Shown here piece by piece: positions 34,460-42,307 of a stretch of 64,000 nt of DNA. A program made the translations under genes and the position numbers. The notes under the pieces were generated by a model. The model saw only the letters and a list, made by a program, of their open reading frames with translations. It was not told the DNA's origin and did not search any database. Each line of letters begins with the position of its first letter. Position 1 is the first letter of the stretch. Location: positions 1 to 64,000 of the forward strand of contig JAFUXE010000029.1 of assembly GCA_017477205.1 (NCBI GenBank). The letters are read 5' to 3'. This DNA comes from Alloprevotella sp. Lineage in GTDB: Bacteria > Bacteroidota > Bacteroidia > Bacteroidales > Bacteroidaceae.

Positions 34460-35526
34460 AAGGCAGGACGCTCCGGGAGTCGCTCAGTTCCTCCTACATA
34501 GAAGCTGCCAACCGCCTGCGGGGAAAAACGGCCCGCAAGCGCATTGTGGCTTATGTGGAGAGCTTCGACGACGTTTTTTTCTGGAGTAATCTGCTGCGTC
34601 CCCTTGAGACGGAGGAGTATTATTTTGAGGTCATGCTCCCCTCCCGCAACACGTTGCAGAAGGGCAAGCGCACGGCCATTGCCAACCAGCTGGGTGAGCA
34701 GCTGGGGCAGTACATGATAGCCTGTGTGGATGCTGACTACGACTATCTCCTGCAAGGCACCACCGACCTGAGCCGTCAGGTCTGCACCTCTCCCTACGTC
34801 TTCCACACCTACGCCTATGCCATCGAGAGCTACCAGTGCTATGCTCCCGCGCTGCAGAACGTCTGCGTCATGGCCACCCTCAACGACCGCCATCTCTTCC
34901 CCTTCGAAGAATTCATGCAGAAGTACAGCGAAATCGTATGGCCCCTACTCGTCTGGAACGTATGGGCTTATCGCTACGGAAAATACAAGTCTTTCTCCCT
35001 CACCGACTTCTATAACATCGTCTCCCTCTCCAAACCCGACCTCTTCCATCCCGAGGAGACCCTTGAGCGCCTGCGCCACCGCGTGAACGCCAAAATTGCG
35101 CGTTTGCAGAAACTGTTCCCCGAGGGCAAGAAAACCTATAAGCCCCTGCGCAGCCAGATGCTGCGCCTCGGTGCCACGCCGCAGACGGCCTATCTCTACA
35201 TGCGCGGCCACGACCTCTTCGACGGTGTCGTCACGCCCCTGCTCACCCTTGTCTGCGAACGCCTCCGCCGTGAGCGCGAGCGCGAAATACGCCAGTTTGC
35301 CGTCCACGCCACGCAGCAGCAGAACGAACTCTCCGCCTACCAGCATAGCGTCACCTGTGTGGATCAGGCCCTGCGCCGCCACCTCGGCTATACCGAAAGC
35401 CCCGAATACCGCCGCATACAAGCGGACGTTCGCGCCCTGCTTCAACGGGCCACCCCTTCAGCCTCGCAGCCCCTTGCAGACGAAAAAACTTCGCTCAGCA
35501 GTGAGGCGAAGACAGAGCAAGGGTAA
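34456..35526 (+). CDS. DUF4435 (Toprim-like) protein, PARIS AriB-like
   Basis: A 356-residue DUF4435 protein. Toprim-type acidic residues are visible: Glu35 in RIVAYVESFDDVFFW, then Asp92 and Asp94 in IACVDADYDYL, the Glu plus DxD pattern that binds Mg in this nuclease/topoisomerase fold. A second part (FHTYAYAIESYQC, then WNVWAYRYGKYKSFSLTDFY) is helical and family-specific. In PARIS, the DUF4435 subunit AriB is the toxic Toprim nuclease released by AriA on sensing an anti-restriction protein. The start is the ATG of the ATGA overlap with the ATPase; a longer frame from 34318 runs inside the ATPase gene and is rejected. It converges on DUF4298. Confidence 0.85.
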   Translation: MKGRTLRESLSSSYIEAANRLRGKTARKRIVAYVESFDDVFFWSNLLRPLETEEYYFEVMLPSRNTLQKGKRTAIANQLGEQLGQYMIACVDADYDYLLQGTTDLSRQVCTSPYVFHTYAYAIESYQCYAPALQNVCVMATLNDRHLFPFEEFMQKYSEIVWPLLVWNVWAYRYGKYKSFSLTDFYNIVSLSKPDLFHPEETLERLRHRVNAKIARLQKLFPEGKKTYKPLRSQMLRLGATPQTAYLYMRGHDLFDGVVTPLLTLVCERLRREREREIRQFAVHATQQQNELSAYQHSVTCVDQALRRHLGYTESPEYRRIQADVRALLQRATPSASQPLADEKTSLSSEAKTEQG

Positions 35527-35543
35527 AAGGATATTCCCGGATT

Positions 35544-35846
35544 CTATTTCTCATTCAAAAGTCCGGCTATGCGGGCTTGTACGTCGCGCCAGTCGGAGAG
35601 CAGGTTCCAGATGCCGTCCTCCGAGAGCACACCGCGCTTCAGGCCTTGCGGTAGCAGACCCTTTTCGTCGTCGGCAAAGTCCTGCTTCCATGCCTTGCTG
35701 CCATAGTATTCACTCAGCCTGCGGAGTGCCTCCTTGGCCTCGGCATATCCGTCAAGTGCCGCTGAAAGACGTGCCACGGCCTGCGCGGCACGCTCGAAGC
35801 ATTGCTCCATCTCCCGAATCCGCTCTATCTGCTCTTTCTTCTTCAT
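35544..35846 (-). CDS. DUF4298 family protein
   Basis: A 100-residue, mostly helical cytosolic protein of the DUF4298 family. Typical segments are QIERIREMEQCFERA, LRRLSEYYGSKAWKQDF and GVLSEDGIWNLLSDW. The function of the family is unknown; a long N-terminal helix suggests oligomerisation or coiled-coil contact. The ATG overlaps the end of the symporter gene by 4 bp, so the two are translationally coupled, perhaps as transporter and accessory protein. Confidence 0.88.
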   Translation of the reverse strand: MKKKEQIERIREMEQCFERAAQAVARLSAALDGYAEAKEALRRLSEYYGSKAWKQDFADDEKGLLPQGLKRGVLSEDGIWNLLSDWRDVQARIAGLLNEK

Positions 35847-37360
35847 GTTTCTTTCTTTTCCGTTTCAGCGCTTTCTTGTTTTCCTGTCATATTCAATGGT
35901 AAATCTGCCGATGCTACTCCTGATGCCTTCTCCCTCAGCAGCAGGAGGCCGAGGACGGTGAGCAGGCCGCTAACGAGGAGGAGCTCGTAGCCGAAGCTGA
36001 AGCCCCAGAGGCGCGGCGCGGCATAGTCCAGCGCCCAGCAGAGCAGGGGGCCGCAGAGGCACACGACGGGGACAAGGCGGTCGCGAACGGGACGCCGCGT
36101 GAACATGCCGAAGGCGAAGAGGCCAAGGAGCGGGCCGTAGGTGTAGGTGGCCATGAGATAGATGACGTCTATCATGTTGCCGGCCCCCACGGCGGCGATA
36201 ATCATCATGCAGAGGAAGAAGGCGGCGCACATGCCCACGTGGACGCGGCGGCGGAGGCGTTCGCGGCGTGCTGCGGGCAGCTCCCGACGCTCCACGCCGA
36301 GGAGATCTACGCAGAAGCTGGTGGTGAGCGACGTCAGGGCGGAATCAGCGGAGGAGAAGGCGGCGGCCACAATGCCAATGGCGAAGGGTACGACGACCCA
36401 TGTCCCCAGCGTACCGTCGGCAATGAGCGAGGGCAGCAGGGCATCCGTCTGCGTTGGCGGCTGAATGCTTTCGCGCTGGCACAGCGTGTAGAGCAGGACG
36501 CCGAGCCCCAGTAGCAGGGCGTTGACGGGAAGGAAGGCCAGGCCGTAGCTGCACATGTTCTTCTGTGCCTCGCGCAACGTGCGGCAGGAAAGGTTCTTCT
36601 GCATCATGTCCTGGTCGAGGCCGGTCATGACGACGACGATGAACAGGCCGCTTGCAAACTGGCGCCAGAAGTTCTGGCGGCTGGCGGGTTCCCACTCGAA
36701 TACGCGGCTCCAGGGACTGTCGCAAACGACCTGCCACGTCCCTGCGAAGTCAAGCCCCAGACGCGAGGCTGCGCCCCAGAGGATGCCGCCGATGGCGAGC
36801 AGCAGGCAGACGGTTTGCAGGGCATCCGTGCGGACGAGGGAACTGAGGCCTCCCGCGCGCGTATATAGATATATGAGTAGCAGGACGAGAAGGCTCGTGA
36901 GGATGAAGGCGGTGCGCCCGCCGGGCAGAAACTGTGTGAGGACGACGACGGCAAGGTAGAGGCGTGCGGCGGCTCCCGTGAGTTTGGAGAGCAGGAAGAA
37001 AAGGGCACCCGTGCGGTGCGTGCGGCTACCGAAGCGCATGCCCAGATAACCGTAGATGCTCGTCAGGCGCAGGCGGTAGTAGAGGGGAAGCAGCACAAAG
37101 GCCACGACGAGGTAGCCCGGCACAAAGCCCATGCACATCTGCAAATAGGTCATGCCCGTTGTGCCCACCCAGCCGGGGACGCTCACCAGCGAGACGCCGC
37201 TGACGCTGGCTCCCACCATGCCCAGGGCCACCATCGTCCAGGGGGCACGCCGCTGGGCACGAAAGAAAGCGTCATTGTCCGCCGTCCCACGGGAACGAAA
37301 GGAAATGACGCTGAGTATAGCGAAATAGACCACCAGGGTGGTCAGGAGTATGGCTATCAC
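35843..37360 (-). CDS. sodium:solute symporter family protein
   Basis: A 505-residue SSS-family transporter with about 13 hydrophobic segments. It begins LLTTLVVYFAILSVISFRSR, then RRAPWTMVALGMVGASVSGV, where the unwound TM1 binds Na+ in relatives. The later FAIGIVAAAFSSADSALTSL is the SSS signature near TM8, with the Na2-site Ser residues. It imports a solute with sodium; the substrate (sugar, amino acid, sialic acid or other) cannot be read from sequence. DUF4298 follows with a 4-bp overlap; a GYF/CD225 gene lies 24 bp upstream. Confidence 0.92.
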   Translation of the reverse strand: MIAILLTTLVVYFAILSVISFRSRGTADNDAFFRAQRRAPWTMVALGMVGASVSGVSLVSVPGWVGTTGMTYLQMCMGFVPGYLVVAFVLLPLYYRLRLTSIYGYLGMRFGSRTHRTGALFFLLSKLTGAAARLYLAVVVLTQFLPGGRTAFILTSLLVLLLIYLYTRAGGLSSLVRTDALQTVCLLLAIGGILWGAASRLGLDFAGTWQVVCDSPWSRVFEWEPASRQNFWRQFASGLFIVVVMTGLDQDMMQKNLSCRTLREAQKNMCSYGLAFLPVNALLLGLGVLLYTLCQRESIQPPTQTDALLPSLIADGTLGTWVVVPFAIGIVAAAFSSADSALTSLTTSFCVDLLGVERRELPAARRERLRRRVHVGMCAAFFLCMMIIAAVGAGNMIDVIYLMATYTYGPLLGLFAFGMFTRRPVRDRLVPVVCLCGPLLCWALDYAAPRLWGFSFGYELLLVSGLLTVLGLLLLREKASGVASADLPLNMTGKQESAETEKKET

Positions 37361-37384
37361 TGGGCAGGTGTGCCGGAGACGTGA

Positions 37385-38017
37385 TTAGAGGTTGAAGACT
37401 GCTGCACCCACTATCACGACATAGATGACGTAAAGAAGAGCGACGACACCACCGGCGATGGCGGAGATGATGGCCCACTTCTTGGCATTGTTGGCGGCTT
37501 CAACGGCCTGCTGGTACTGTCCGGTCATGTAGAGGTTGTTCACCTTTGCGGAATAGACTATGGAGACGATACCCAAGGGCCAGCAGCAGCAAATTGTCAC
37601 CAGAATGGCCCATACGAGGTAGTTGTCGGGCTTCGGCTGGAAGCCTGCCTGACCGTTCTGTGCGTACTGAGGCTGTCCGTATGCTTGCTGAGGCTGTCCG
37701 TATGCTTGCTGGGGTTGTCCGTATGCCTGCTGCGGTTGCTGGGGCTGCTGATACTGGGGCTGTGCGGGCTGCTGCTGGTACTGCGGCTGTGCGGGCTGCT
37801 GGTACTGGGGCTGTGCGGGTTGCTGATACTGGGGCTGCACGGGCTGCTGCACAGCGAAGAGGGACTGGAGTTCAGCCACCTGGCCTGCGGGCGTCCATTC
37901 GGCCATGCCCTGTGCCCATACGAGCGTCTGTGCGGTAACGCCTTTCGTGGGAAGAAGGTTTCCGTCCAGGGGACCTTGCTGCTGGTTGGCAGCGTCGAGG
38001 TAATAATAACTGTTCAT
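37385..38017 (-). CDS. GYF_2 plus CD225/dispanin-like membrane protein
   Basis: A 210-residue protein. Residues 1-50 are a GYF_2 domain (YYYLDAANQQQGPLDG, TLVWAQGMAEWTPAG). Residues about 58-120 are a Gln/Pro/Tyr repeat linker (PQYQQPAQ units, then QPQQAYG units). Residues about 128-208 match the CD225/dispanin two-helix pattern: YLVWAILVTICCCWPLGIVS, KVNNLYMTGQYQQAVEAANN, then a second hydrophobic helix. It is the third GYF_2 protein in the window. GYF_2 proteins of this type are widespread in Bacteroidales but uncharacterised. It has its own promoter and probably drives the symporter and DUF4298 genes too. Confidence 0.87.
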   Translation of the reverse strand: MNSYYYLDAANQQQGPLDGNLLPTKGVTAQTLVWAQGMAEWTPAGQVAELQSLFAVQQPVQPQYQQPAQPQYQQPAQPQYQQQPAQPQYQQPQQPQQAYGQPQQAYGQPQQAYGQPQYAQNGQAGFQPKPDNYLVWAILVTICCCWPLGIVSIVYSAKVNNLYMTGQYQQAVEAANNAKKWAIISAIAGGVVALLYVIYVVIVGAAVFNL

Positions 38018-38055
38018 GAGGCTTAGTTTTTATGGTTTTATGTTCATTTTCGCCA

Positions 38056-38086
38056 CAAAAGTATAGATTATTGCGCAATGAACAAA
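38056..38086 (-). promoter_or_regulatory. promoter of the GYF/CD225 gene
   Basis: On the minus strand, TTTG (38083-38086), 19 bp, TACTTTTG (38056-38063). The leader is about 32 nt. Confidence 0.7.
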
Positions 38087-38138
38087 GAAGTTGTCCACTT
38101 TTTTGCCCTCTGAAGGTCTTTTTTATGCTGTAGAAGAA

Positions 38139-38567
38139 TCAAATCCCCAAGATGTTGCGCACAATCCACCATGCAAAGAAGAGGACAACGTAGGCCCATA
38201 GCAGCCAGCTGCTGTGGGTGACGCGTCGCCAGCGAAGGGCCGTCTCGCCCCGGAGAACCCAGTCGCTCAGGACGACGGCGGCGAGGTAGGGGAGGGCGAA
38301 GAGAAGGAAGAGGTTGTAGCCCGCGGCCTCGGCGAAGTGGCCGTGGAGCATGGCATGGATGGCACGCTGGAAGCCGCAGCCCGGGCAGTCGAAGCCCGTC
38401 AGGAGTTTCCAGATGCACTTCGGCGCAATGCGGCTCTCCGTGGGGTTCAGGAAGTAGAGCGTAACGAGGACTGCCGCCGCACCTCCGGCAAACAGCCATC
38501 CGTCCCACCGCCTTCCTGTGGAAGGGGTCGGACGAATGGTCTGGGAGGTTTTCTGCGGTGCGTCCAT
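38139..38567 (-). CDS. DUF2752 membrane protein
   Basis: A 142-residue protein with three hydrophobic segments (WLFAGGAAAVLVTLYFL, YNLFLLFALPYLAAVVL, WLLWAYVVLFFAWWIV). The diagnostic DUF2752 motif, FDCPGCGFQRAIHAMLHG, sits between the first two and places a CxxC at the membrane face. Function is unknown. It lies 22 bp after pepD on the same strand and is probably co-transcribed with it. Confidence 0.9.
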   Translation of the reverse strand: MDAPQKTSQTIRPTPSTGRRWDGWLFAGGAAAVLVTLYFLNPTESRIAPKCIWKLLTGFDCPGCGFQRAIHAMLHGHFAEAAGYNLFLLFALPYLAAVVLSDWVLRGETALRWRRVTHSSWLLWAYVVLFFAWWIVRNILGI

Positions 38568-38589
38568 GCAAATGCGCCGTCGGGGGAGT

Positions 38590-40050
38590 TTACTTGCGCG
38601 GAGCCTGCTTCAGCGTTTCAAGGACGAAGCGCCAGTAGCGGTCAACGCTGGGGATGAAGCAACGCTCGTTGGGCGTATGCGGGCTGCGGAGTGTGGGGCC
38701 GAAGCTGACCATGTCCATCTTGGGATACTTCGCACCGATGACGCCGCATTCGAGGCCGGCGTGAACCACTTCCACCTCGGCTTCCTTGTCGAAGAGCTGC
38801 TTGTAGATGCCGCCCATGAGGGCAACGATTTCGCTCTGCGGGTTGGGCTGCCATGCGGGATAGGCGTGGTCGTAGGTGACCTTCATGCCCGCCATGAGGA
38901 ATGCGCTCTCGATGGTCTCGGCGCAGCACTGGCGCATGGAGTCGCGGCTGGAGCGCACGAGGACGACGAAGGAGGCCTTGCCGTCGGCTATGGTGACGAT
39001 GCCCAGGTTGGCGCTGGTCTCCACGATGTGGGGCACTTCGGGAATCATGCGCATGACGCCGTTGTGGCAGGCGCAGATGGCGCAGAGCAGGTTGTCGGCG
39101 ATGTCCTCGGGCACTTGCTTGGCGGGAAGTGCTACGTCCTCAACGTCGATGACGAGGTCTTTTTCGACGACGGCGTATTCATCGCGGAATACGTTCTGCC
39201 AGTCGGCGATGCAGTCTTCCTTCAGAGCTTCCACGTTCTCCTTCGGCAGGGCGAGGACTACTTCGCAGCGGGAGCAGATGGCGTTGCGCATGTTGCCGCC
39301 TTCCCATGTGCAGAGGCGTGCCTCGAAGTTGACGACGGCATCCTGCACGAGGCGCCCCATCAGTTTGTTGGCATTGGCGCGACCCTCGTTGATTTCCAGT
39401 CCGCTGTGTCCGCCGAGCAGTCCGCGGATGGTGACCTTCACGGCGGCGTCCGTCGGGTCGGTATCCACTTCCTGGTATTCGAGTTCGGCGTTCTGGTTCA
39501 CGCCGCCTGCGGAGCCCACGATCATCTGGCCTTCCGTCTCGTCGTCGAGGTTCAGGAGGATTTCGCCCTTCAGCGTGTCCGTTGCCATGTGTTCAACGCC
39601 GTACATGGTGGTTTCCTCGTCGGCCGTGATGAAGCCCTCCAGCGGTCCGTGGGGCAGCGTGTCGTCCTCGAAGATGCCCATGATGGTGGCAACGGCCATA
39701 CCGTCGTCGCTGCCCAGTGTGGTGCCGCGCGCCTTCACCCATTCTCCGTCGATGTAGGTCTCGATGGGGTCGGTCTCAAAGTTGTGCGTGCTTTCCTTTG
39801 TCTTCTGGGGCACCATGTCCATGTGGCCTTGCAGGGTGATGACCTTGCGGTCTTCGTAGCCAGGCGTTGCGGGCTTATACATGAGGATGTTGCCGGCTTC
39901 GTCCTGGAAGGCTTCGATGCCTCGTTCCTTTGCCCAGTCGAGGAGGAACTTCTGTACTTTTTCGAGGTGTCCGCTCGGGCGCGGCACTTGTGTCAGCAGG
40001 TCGAAGTTTTTCCAAACTGCCTGCGGCTGTAGGTTTTTGATTTCGCTCAT
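38590..40050 (-). CDS. pepD: cytosolic non-specific dipeptidase (aminoacyl-histidine dipeptidase)
   Basis: A 486-residue M20C metallopeptidase of normal length. Metal and catalytic motifs are in order: LQGHMDMVPQK, GSDDGMAVATI, ITADEETTM and the C-terminal HAGLECGVIG. The lid domain carries LLGGHSGLEI. There is no signal peptide (MSEIKNLQPQAVWKNFDLL), so it cleaves dipeptides in the cytosol. It complements the exported DPP7 encoded 9 kb away, whose leader shares a 9-bp tandem repeat with the pepD leader. DUF2752 follows at 22 bp. Confidence 0.96.
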   Translation of the reverse strand: MSEIKNLQPQAVWKNFDLLTQVPRPSGHLEKVQKFLLDWAKERGIEAFQDEAGNILMYKPATPGYEDRKVITLQGHMDMVPQKTKESTHNFETDPIETYIDGEWVKARGTTLGSDDGMAVATIMGIFEDDTLPHGPLEGFITADEETTMYGVEHMATDTLKGEILLNLDDETEGQMIVGSAGGVNQNAELEYQEVDTDPTDAAVKVTIRGLLGGHSGLEINEGRANANKLMGRLVQDAVVNFEARLCTWEGGNMRNAICSRCEVVLALPKENVEALKEDCIADWQNVFRDEYAVVEKDLVIDVEDVALPAKQVPEDIADNLLCAICACHNGVMRMIPEVPHIVETSANLGIVTIADGKASFVVLVRSSRDSMRQCCAETIESAFLMAGMKVTYDHAYPAWQPNPQSEIVALMGGIYKQLFDKEAEVEVVHAGLECGVIGAKYPKMDMVSFGPTLRSPHTPNERCFIPSVDRYWRFVLETLKQAPRK

Positions 40051-40075
40051 ATTGTTGGTTGTTTGGGATATTCTT

Positions 40076-40129
40076 GGAGTAGTCGGAGAAATCTGAGGAA
40101 TCTGAATAATCTGAATAATCGGAGTACTC
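40076..40129 (-). repeat. 9-bp tandem repeats in the pepD leader
   Basis: Six 9-bp units in phase, read on the plus strand: GGAGTAGTC, GGAGAAATC, TGAGGAATC, TGAATAATC twice, and GGAGTACTC (itself a near-palindrome). The block ends 25 nt before the pepD ATG. The same family of units lies in front of dpp7. Confidence 0.7.
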
Positions 40130-40154
40130 TGAGATGGGAATAATTTCTATTTTT

Positions 40155-41126
40155 TTATTTTTTCATTTTTAATTTAGAAAGGTCTGCCCATCCCCAGGCG
40201 CCGAGCAGGACGACGAGGGCCGTCTGTATGGTGTGGACGGCGAGGGCGAAGAGGATGGCCTGCGTCTCGCTGATGGCGGCGGGATAGAGCAGGACGAGCA
40301 TCGTCTTCACGGCGAAGTGCCAGGGGCCGGCGCCGTTGGGCGTGGGCACAAGGACGGCGAAGGAGCCGACGCAGAAGATGAGGAACGCATTCAGCGGCGA
40401 AACGCCAGCCGTGAAGTCGAAGGCGAAGAAGGCCACGTAGAAGTGCAGATAGTAGCACACCCAGATGAGCAGGCTGTAGAACAGGTAGAGCCGCAGGCTG
40501 CGCACGTGGCGCAGCGAGAGGATGCCGTCGCGCAGCTGGCGCAGCAGGTCGCCGCCGCGCCGCACGTAGCGTTTGATGAGGAAGATGCCGGCCGCAGCGG
40601 CCGCAACGAGGCACAGCGCCGTTACGAGGTAGCCCGTGGCGGTGAAGCGCGAGAGGAGGCCGCGCAGGTCGGTGCCCGTCGTGCGGAGAAAGTTCATGAA
40701 CACGGGAATCTGCGTCAGGAATGCCGCTACCGTCAGCAGCAGAATCATCAGGGAGTCCACGATGCGCTCCGTCACCACCGTGCCGAGGCTCTTGGCAAAG
40801 GGCACGCCGTCGCTGCGCTGCAGAGAGCCGCAGCGCATCACCTCGCCGATGCGGGGCACCACGAGGCTGGCGGCATAGGAGACGAAGATGGCGTCCTCAG
40901 CGGTGCGCCGCCGGGGCTTCTCGCCAAGGGGCTCCAGCGCCAGCTTCCAGCGCCAGGCCCTCACCTGCTGCGCCAGCACGCCGAACACGAGGCTGAACAG
41001 CATCCAGCCCCAGTGCATCCCGGCAATGTCGTGCAAAAAGCCGCCCCAGTCCGTTCCCCGGTACATCCACCAGAGGATGCCGAGGGCCAGAATGAAAGGC
41101 AAAAGCAGATTTATCGTGCGCTTCAT
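40155..41126 (-). CDS. flippase-like / LPG synthase TM-region family membrane protein
   Basis: A 323-residue polytopic protein of the YbhN / lysylphosphatidylglycerol synthase TM family. About eight membrane segments are visible. FVSYAASLVVPRIGEVMRCG is the family hallmark, and CVGSFAVLVPTPNGAGPWHF is the second conserved loop. Members are thought to move or anchor lipid-linked molecules; there is no catalytic MprF domain. The start at 41126 is chosen because a longer frame to 41303 runs into rsmA. It is divergent from rsmA with overlapping promoters. Confidence 0.87.
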   Translation of the reverse strand: MKRTINLLLPFILALGILWWMYRGTDWGGFLHDIAGMHWGWMLFSLVFGVLAQQVRAWRWKLALEPLGEKPRRRTAEDAIFVSYAASLVVPRIGEVMRCGSLQRSDGVPFAKSLGTVVTERIVDSLMILLLTVAAFLTQIPVFMNFLRTTGTDLRGLLSRFTATGYLVTALCLVAAAAAGIFLIKRYVRRGGDLLRQLRDGILSLRHVRSLRLYLFYSLLIWVCYYLHFYVAFFAFDFTAGVSPLNAFLIFCVGSFAVLVPTPNGAGPWHFAVKTMLVLLYPAAISETQAILFALAVHTIQTALVVLLGAWGWADLSKLKMKK

Positions 41127-41137
41127 GAAAAAATCAC

Positions 41138-41145
41138 TATTTTTG
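41138..41145 (+). promoter_or_regulatory. -7 element of rsmA
   Basis: TATTTTTG on the plus strand, 30 bp before the rsmA ATG. No TTG is found at the usual -33 spacing. It lies 6 bp from the divergent -7 element, so the two promoters must compete or share a regulator. Confidence 0.5.
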
Positions 41146-41151
41146 CAGCCA

Positions 41152-41159
41152 CAAAAGTA
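41152..41159 (-). promoter_or_regulatory. -7 element of the flippase-like gene
   Basis: TACTTTTG on the minus strand, 25 bp before the ATG at 41126. It is face to face with the rsmA -7 element. Confidence 0.5.
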
Positions 41160-41175
41160 GAGAATTATATCCAAT

Positions 41176-42003
41176 ATGAAGCCAGTCAGACCCAAAAAAA
41201 ATCTCGGACAGCACTTTTTAACCGATCTTCCTACCGCCCGCCGCATCGCCGACACCGTTGACGTGTGTCCCGGACTGCCCGTTCTGGAGGTAGGCCCCGG
41301 CATGGGAGTGATGACGCAATACCTGCTGCCGAAGCCGCGCGAAGTGAAGGTCGTGGAGATTGACCGTGAGAGCGTCAGCTACCTTCGCGAGCGCTGGCCC
41401 GAGCTTCAGGAGCGCATCGTCAGCGCCGATTTCCTGCGCATGGACCTGCGCGAAGTCTTCGCCGGGCAGGAGTTCGTCCTCACTGGCAACTACCCCTACG
41501 ACATCTCCTCGCAGATATTCTTCCACATGCTTGATTTCCGCGAGCTCATCCCCTGTTGCACGGGCATGGTGCAGCTTGAGATGGCGCAGCGCATCGCCGC
41601 CCGCCCCGGAACGAAGGCCTACGGCATCCTCAGCGTGCTCCTCCAGATGTGGTACGACGTGGAGCTTCTCTTCCAGGTTCCCCCCACGGTGTTCAATCCT
41701 CCTCCCAAGGTGCAGAGTGCCGTCGTCTGCATGCGGCGTAACACCCGTCGCGAAGCCGGTTGTGACGAGCAGCTCCTGCGCCGCATAGTCAAGGGCACCT
41801 TCCAGCAGCGTCGCAAGATGCTCCGCGTCAGCCTGCGTCCCCTTCTGGGCCAGCTTTACCCCAATCGTGACTTCTCCGCCCTCCTCGCCTCTCCCGAGCT
41901 CACGCGCCGTCCTGAGCAGCTCAGCGTTGAGGACTTCATCCAACTGGCAAGATGCCTTCATCTTTCATCGAAATGCGCAGAAGAATCTTGCGAGATGCCG
42001 TGA
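41176..42003 (+). CDS. rsmA: 16S rRNA (adenine(1518)-N6/adenine(1519)-N6)-dimethyltransferase
   Basis: A 275-residue KsgA/RsmA protein. NLGQHFLTD is the family start; VLEVGPGMGVMTQYLL binds SAM; VVEIDRE is the ribose-binding acidic strand; LTGNYPYDISSQIFF holds the catalytic NxPY motif. FNPPPKVQSAVVCM is the conserved C-terminal loop. It dimethylates two adenines in helix 45 of 16S rRNA during small-subunit assembly. The C-terminus (CLHLSSKCAEESCEMP) is slightly extended. The last codons and the stop codon lie inside the first unit of a 22-bp-period repeat array. Confidence 0.97.
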   Translation: MKPVRPKKNLGQHFLTDLPTARRIADTVDVCPGLPVLEVGPGMGVMTQYLLPKPREVKVVEIDRESVSYLRERWPELQERIVSADFLRMDLREVFAGQEFVLTGNYPYDISSQIFFHMLDFRELIPCCTGMVQLEMAQRIAARPGTKAYGILSVLLQMWYDVELLFQVPPTVFNPPPKVQSAVVCMRRNTRREAGCDEQLLRRIVKGTFQQRRKMLRVSLRPLLGQLYPNRDFSALLASPELTRRPEQLSVEDFIQLARCLHLSSKCAEESCEMP

Positions 42004-42103
42004 TGAATTGATTCATCTGCTGTGATGAATCTTTTCGTCACAGCAGATAAAATGATTTATCACAGCAGAAGAAAAGCCCCGTCACAGCAGAAAAATCTCG
42101 CCG
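41994..42103. repeat. array of 22-bp units overlapping the end of rsmA
   Basis: Five units of 22 bp. GTGATGAAT occurs at 42000 and 42022, and TCACAGCAG at 42038, 42060 and 42082; the inverse CTGCTGTGA (42017-42025) keeps the same register, so the array switches orientation without losing phase. GATGAATTGATTCATC is an additional near-palindrome at the left end. The array begins in the last codons of rsmA. The region 42104-42159 shows no further unit. Confidence 0.75.
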
Positions 42104-42159
42104 CACCCTGCACGTTCCACTGCGCGCTGCACAGTGGTTCCCACAGCAAGGATGCGGTC

Positions 42160-42222
42160 TGTTCTTGTTTGTTTGTTGTTCTCCCCCTTATATATAGGGA
42201 GAACAACAAACAAACAAGAACA
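42160..42222. terminator. 26-bp perfect inverted repeat between convergent genes
   Basis: Bases 42160-42185 and 42197-42222 are perfect 26-bp inverted arms around an 11-nt loop (42186-42196). The stem starts TGTTCTTGTTTG and ends GTTCTCCC at the loop. It lies between rsmA (+) and the ABC permease (-) and should stop transcription from either side. Such a long perfect stem could also be processed as double-stranded RNA. The remainder up to 42307 shows no gene. Confidence 0.8.
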
Positions 42223-42307
42223 TCATCCGCATGTGTCCCTTTTCTTAGGTTGCCTTTGTGGGTACAAAGATCCTAATTCATTAGCTCGTCACTCGTCAAC
42301 TATAGAA

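Noticed and set aside
38518..40032. 504-codon plus-strand ORF over pepD
   Set aside because: Antisense to an intact M20C peptidase with all metal-site motifs.
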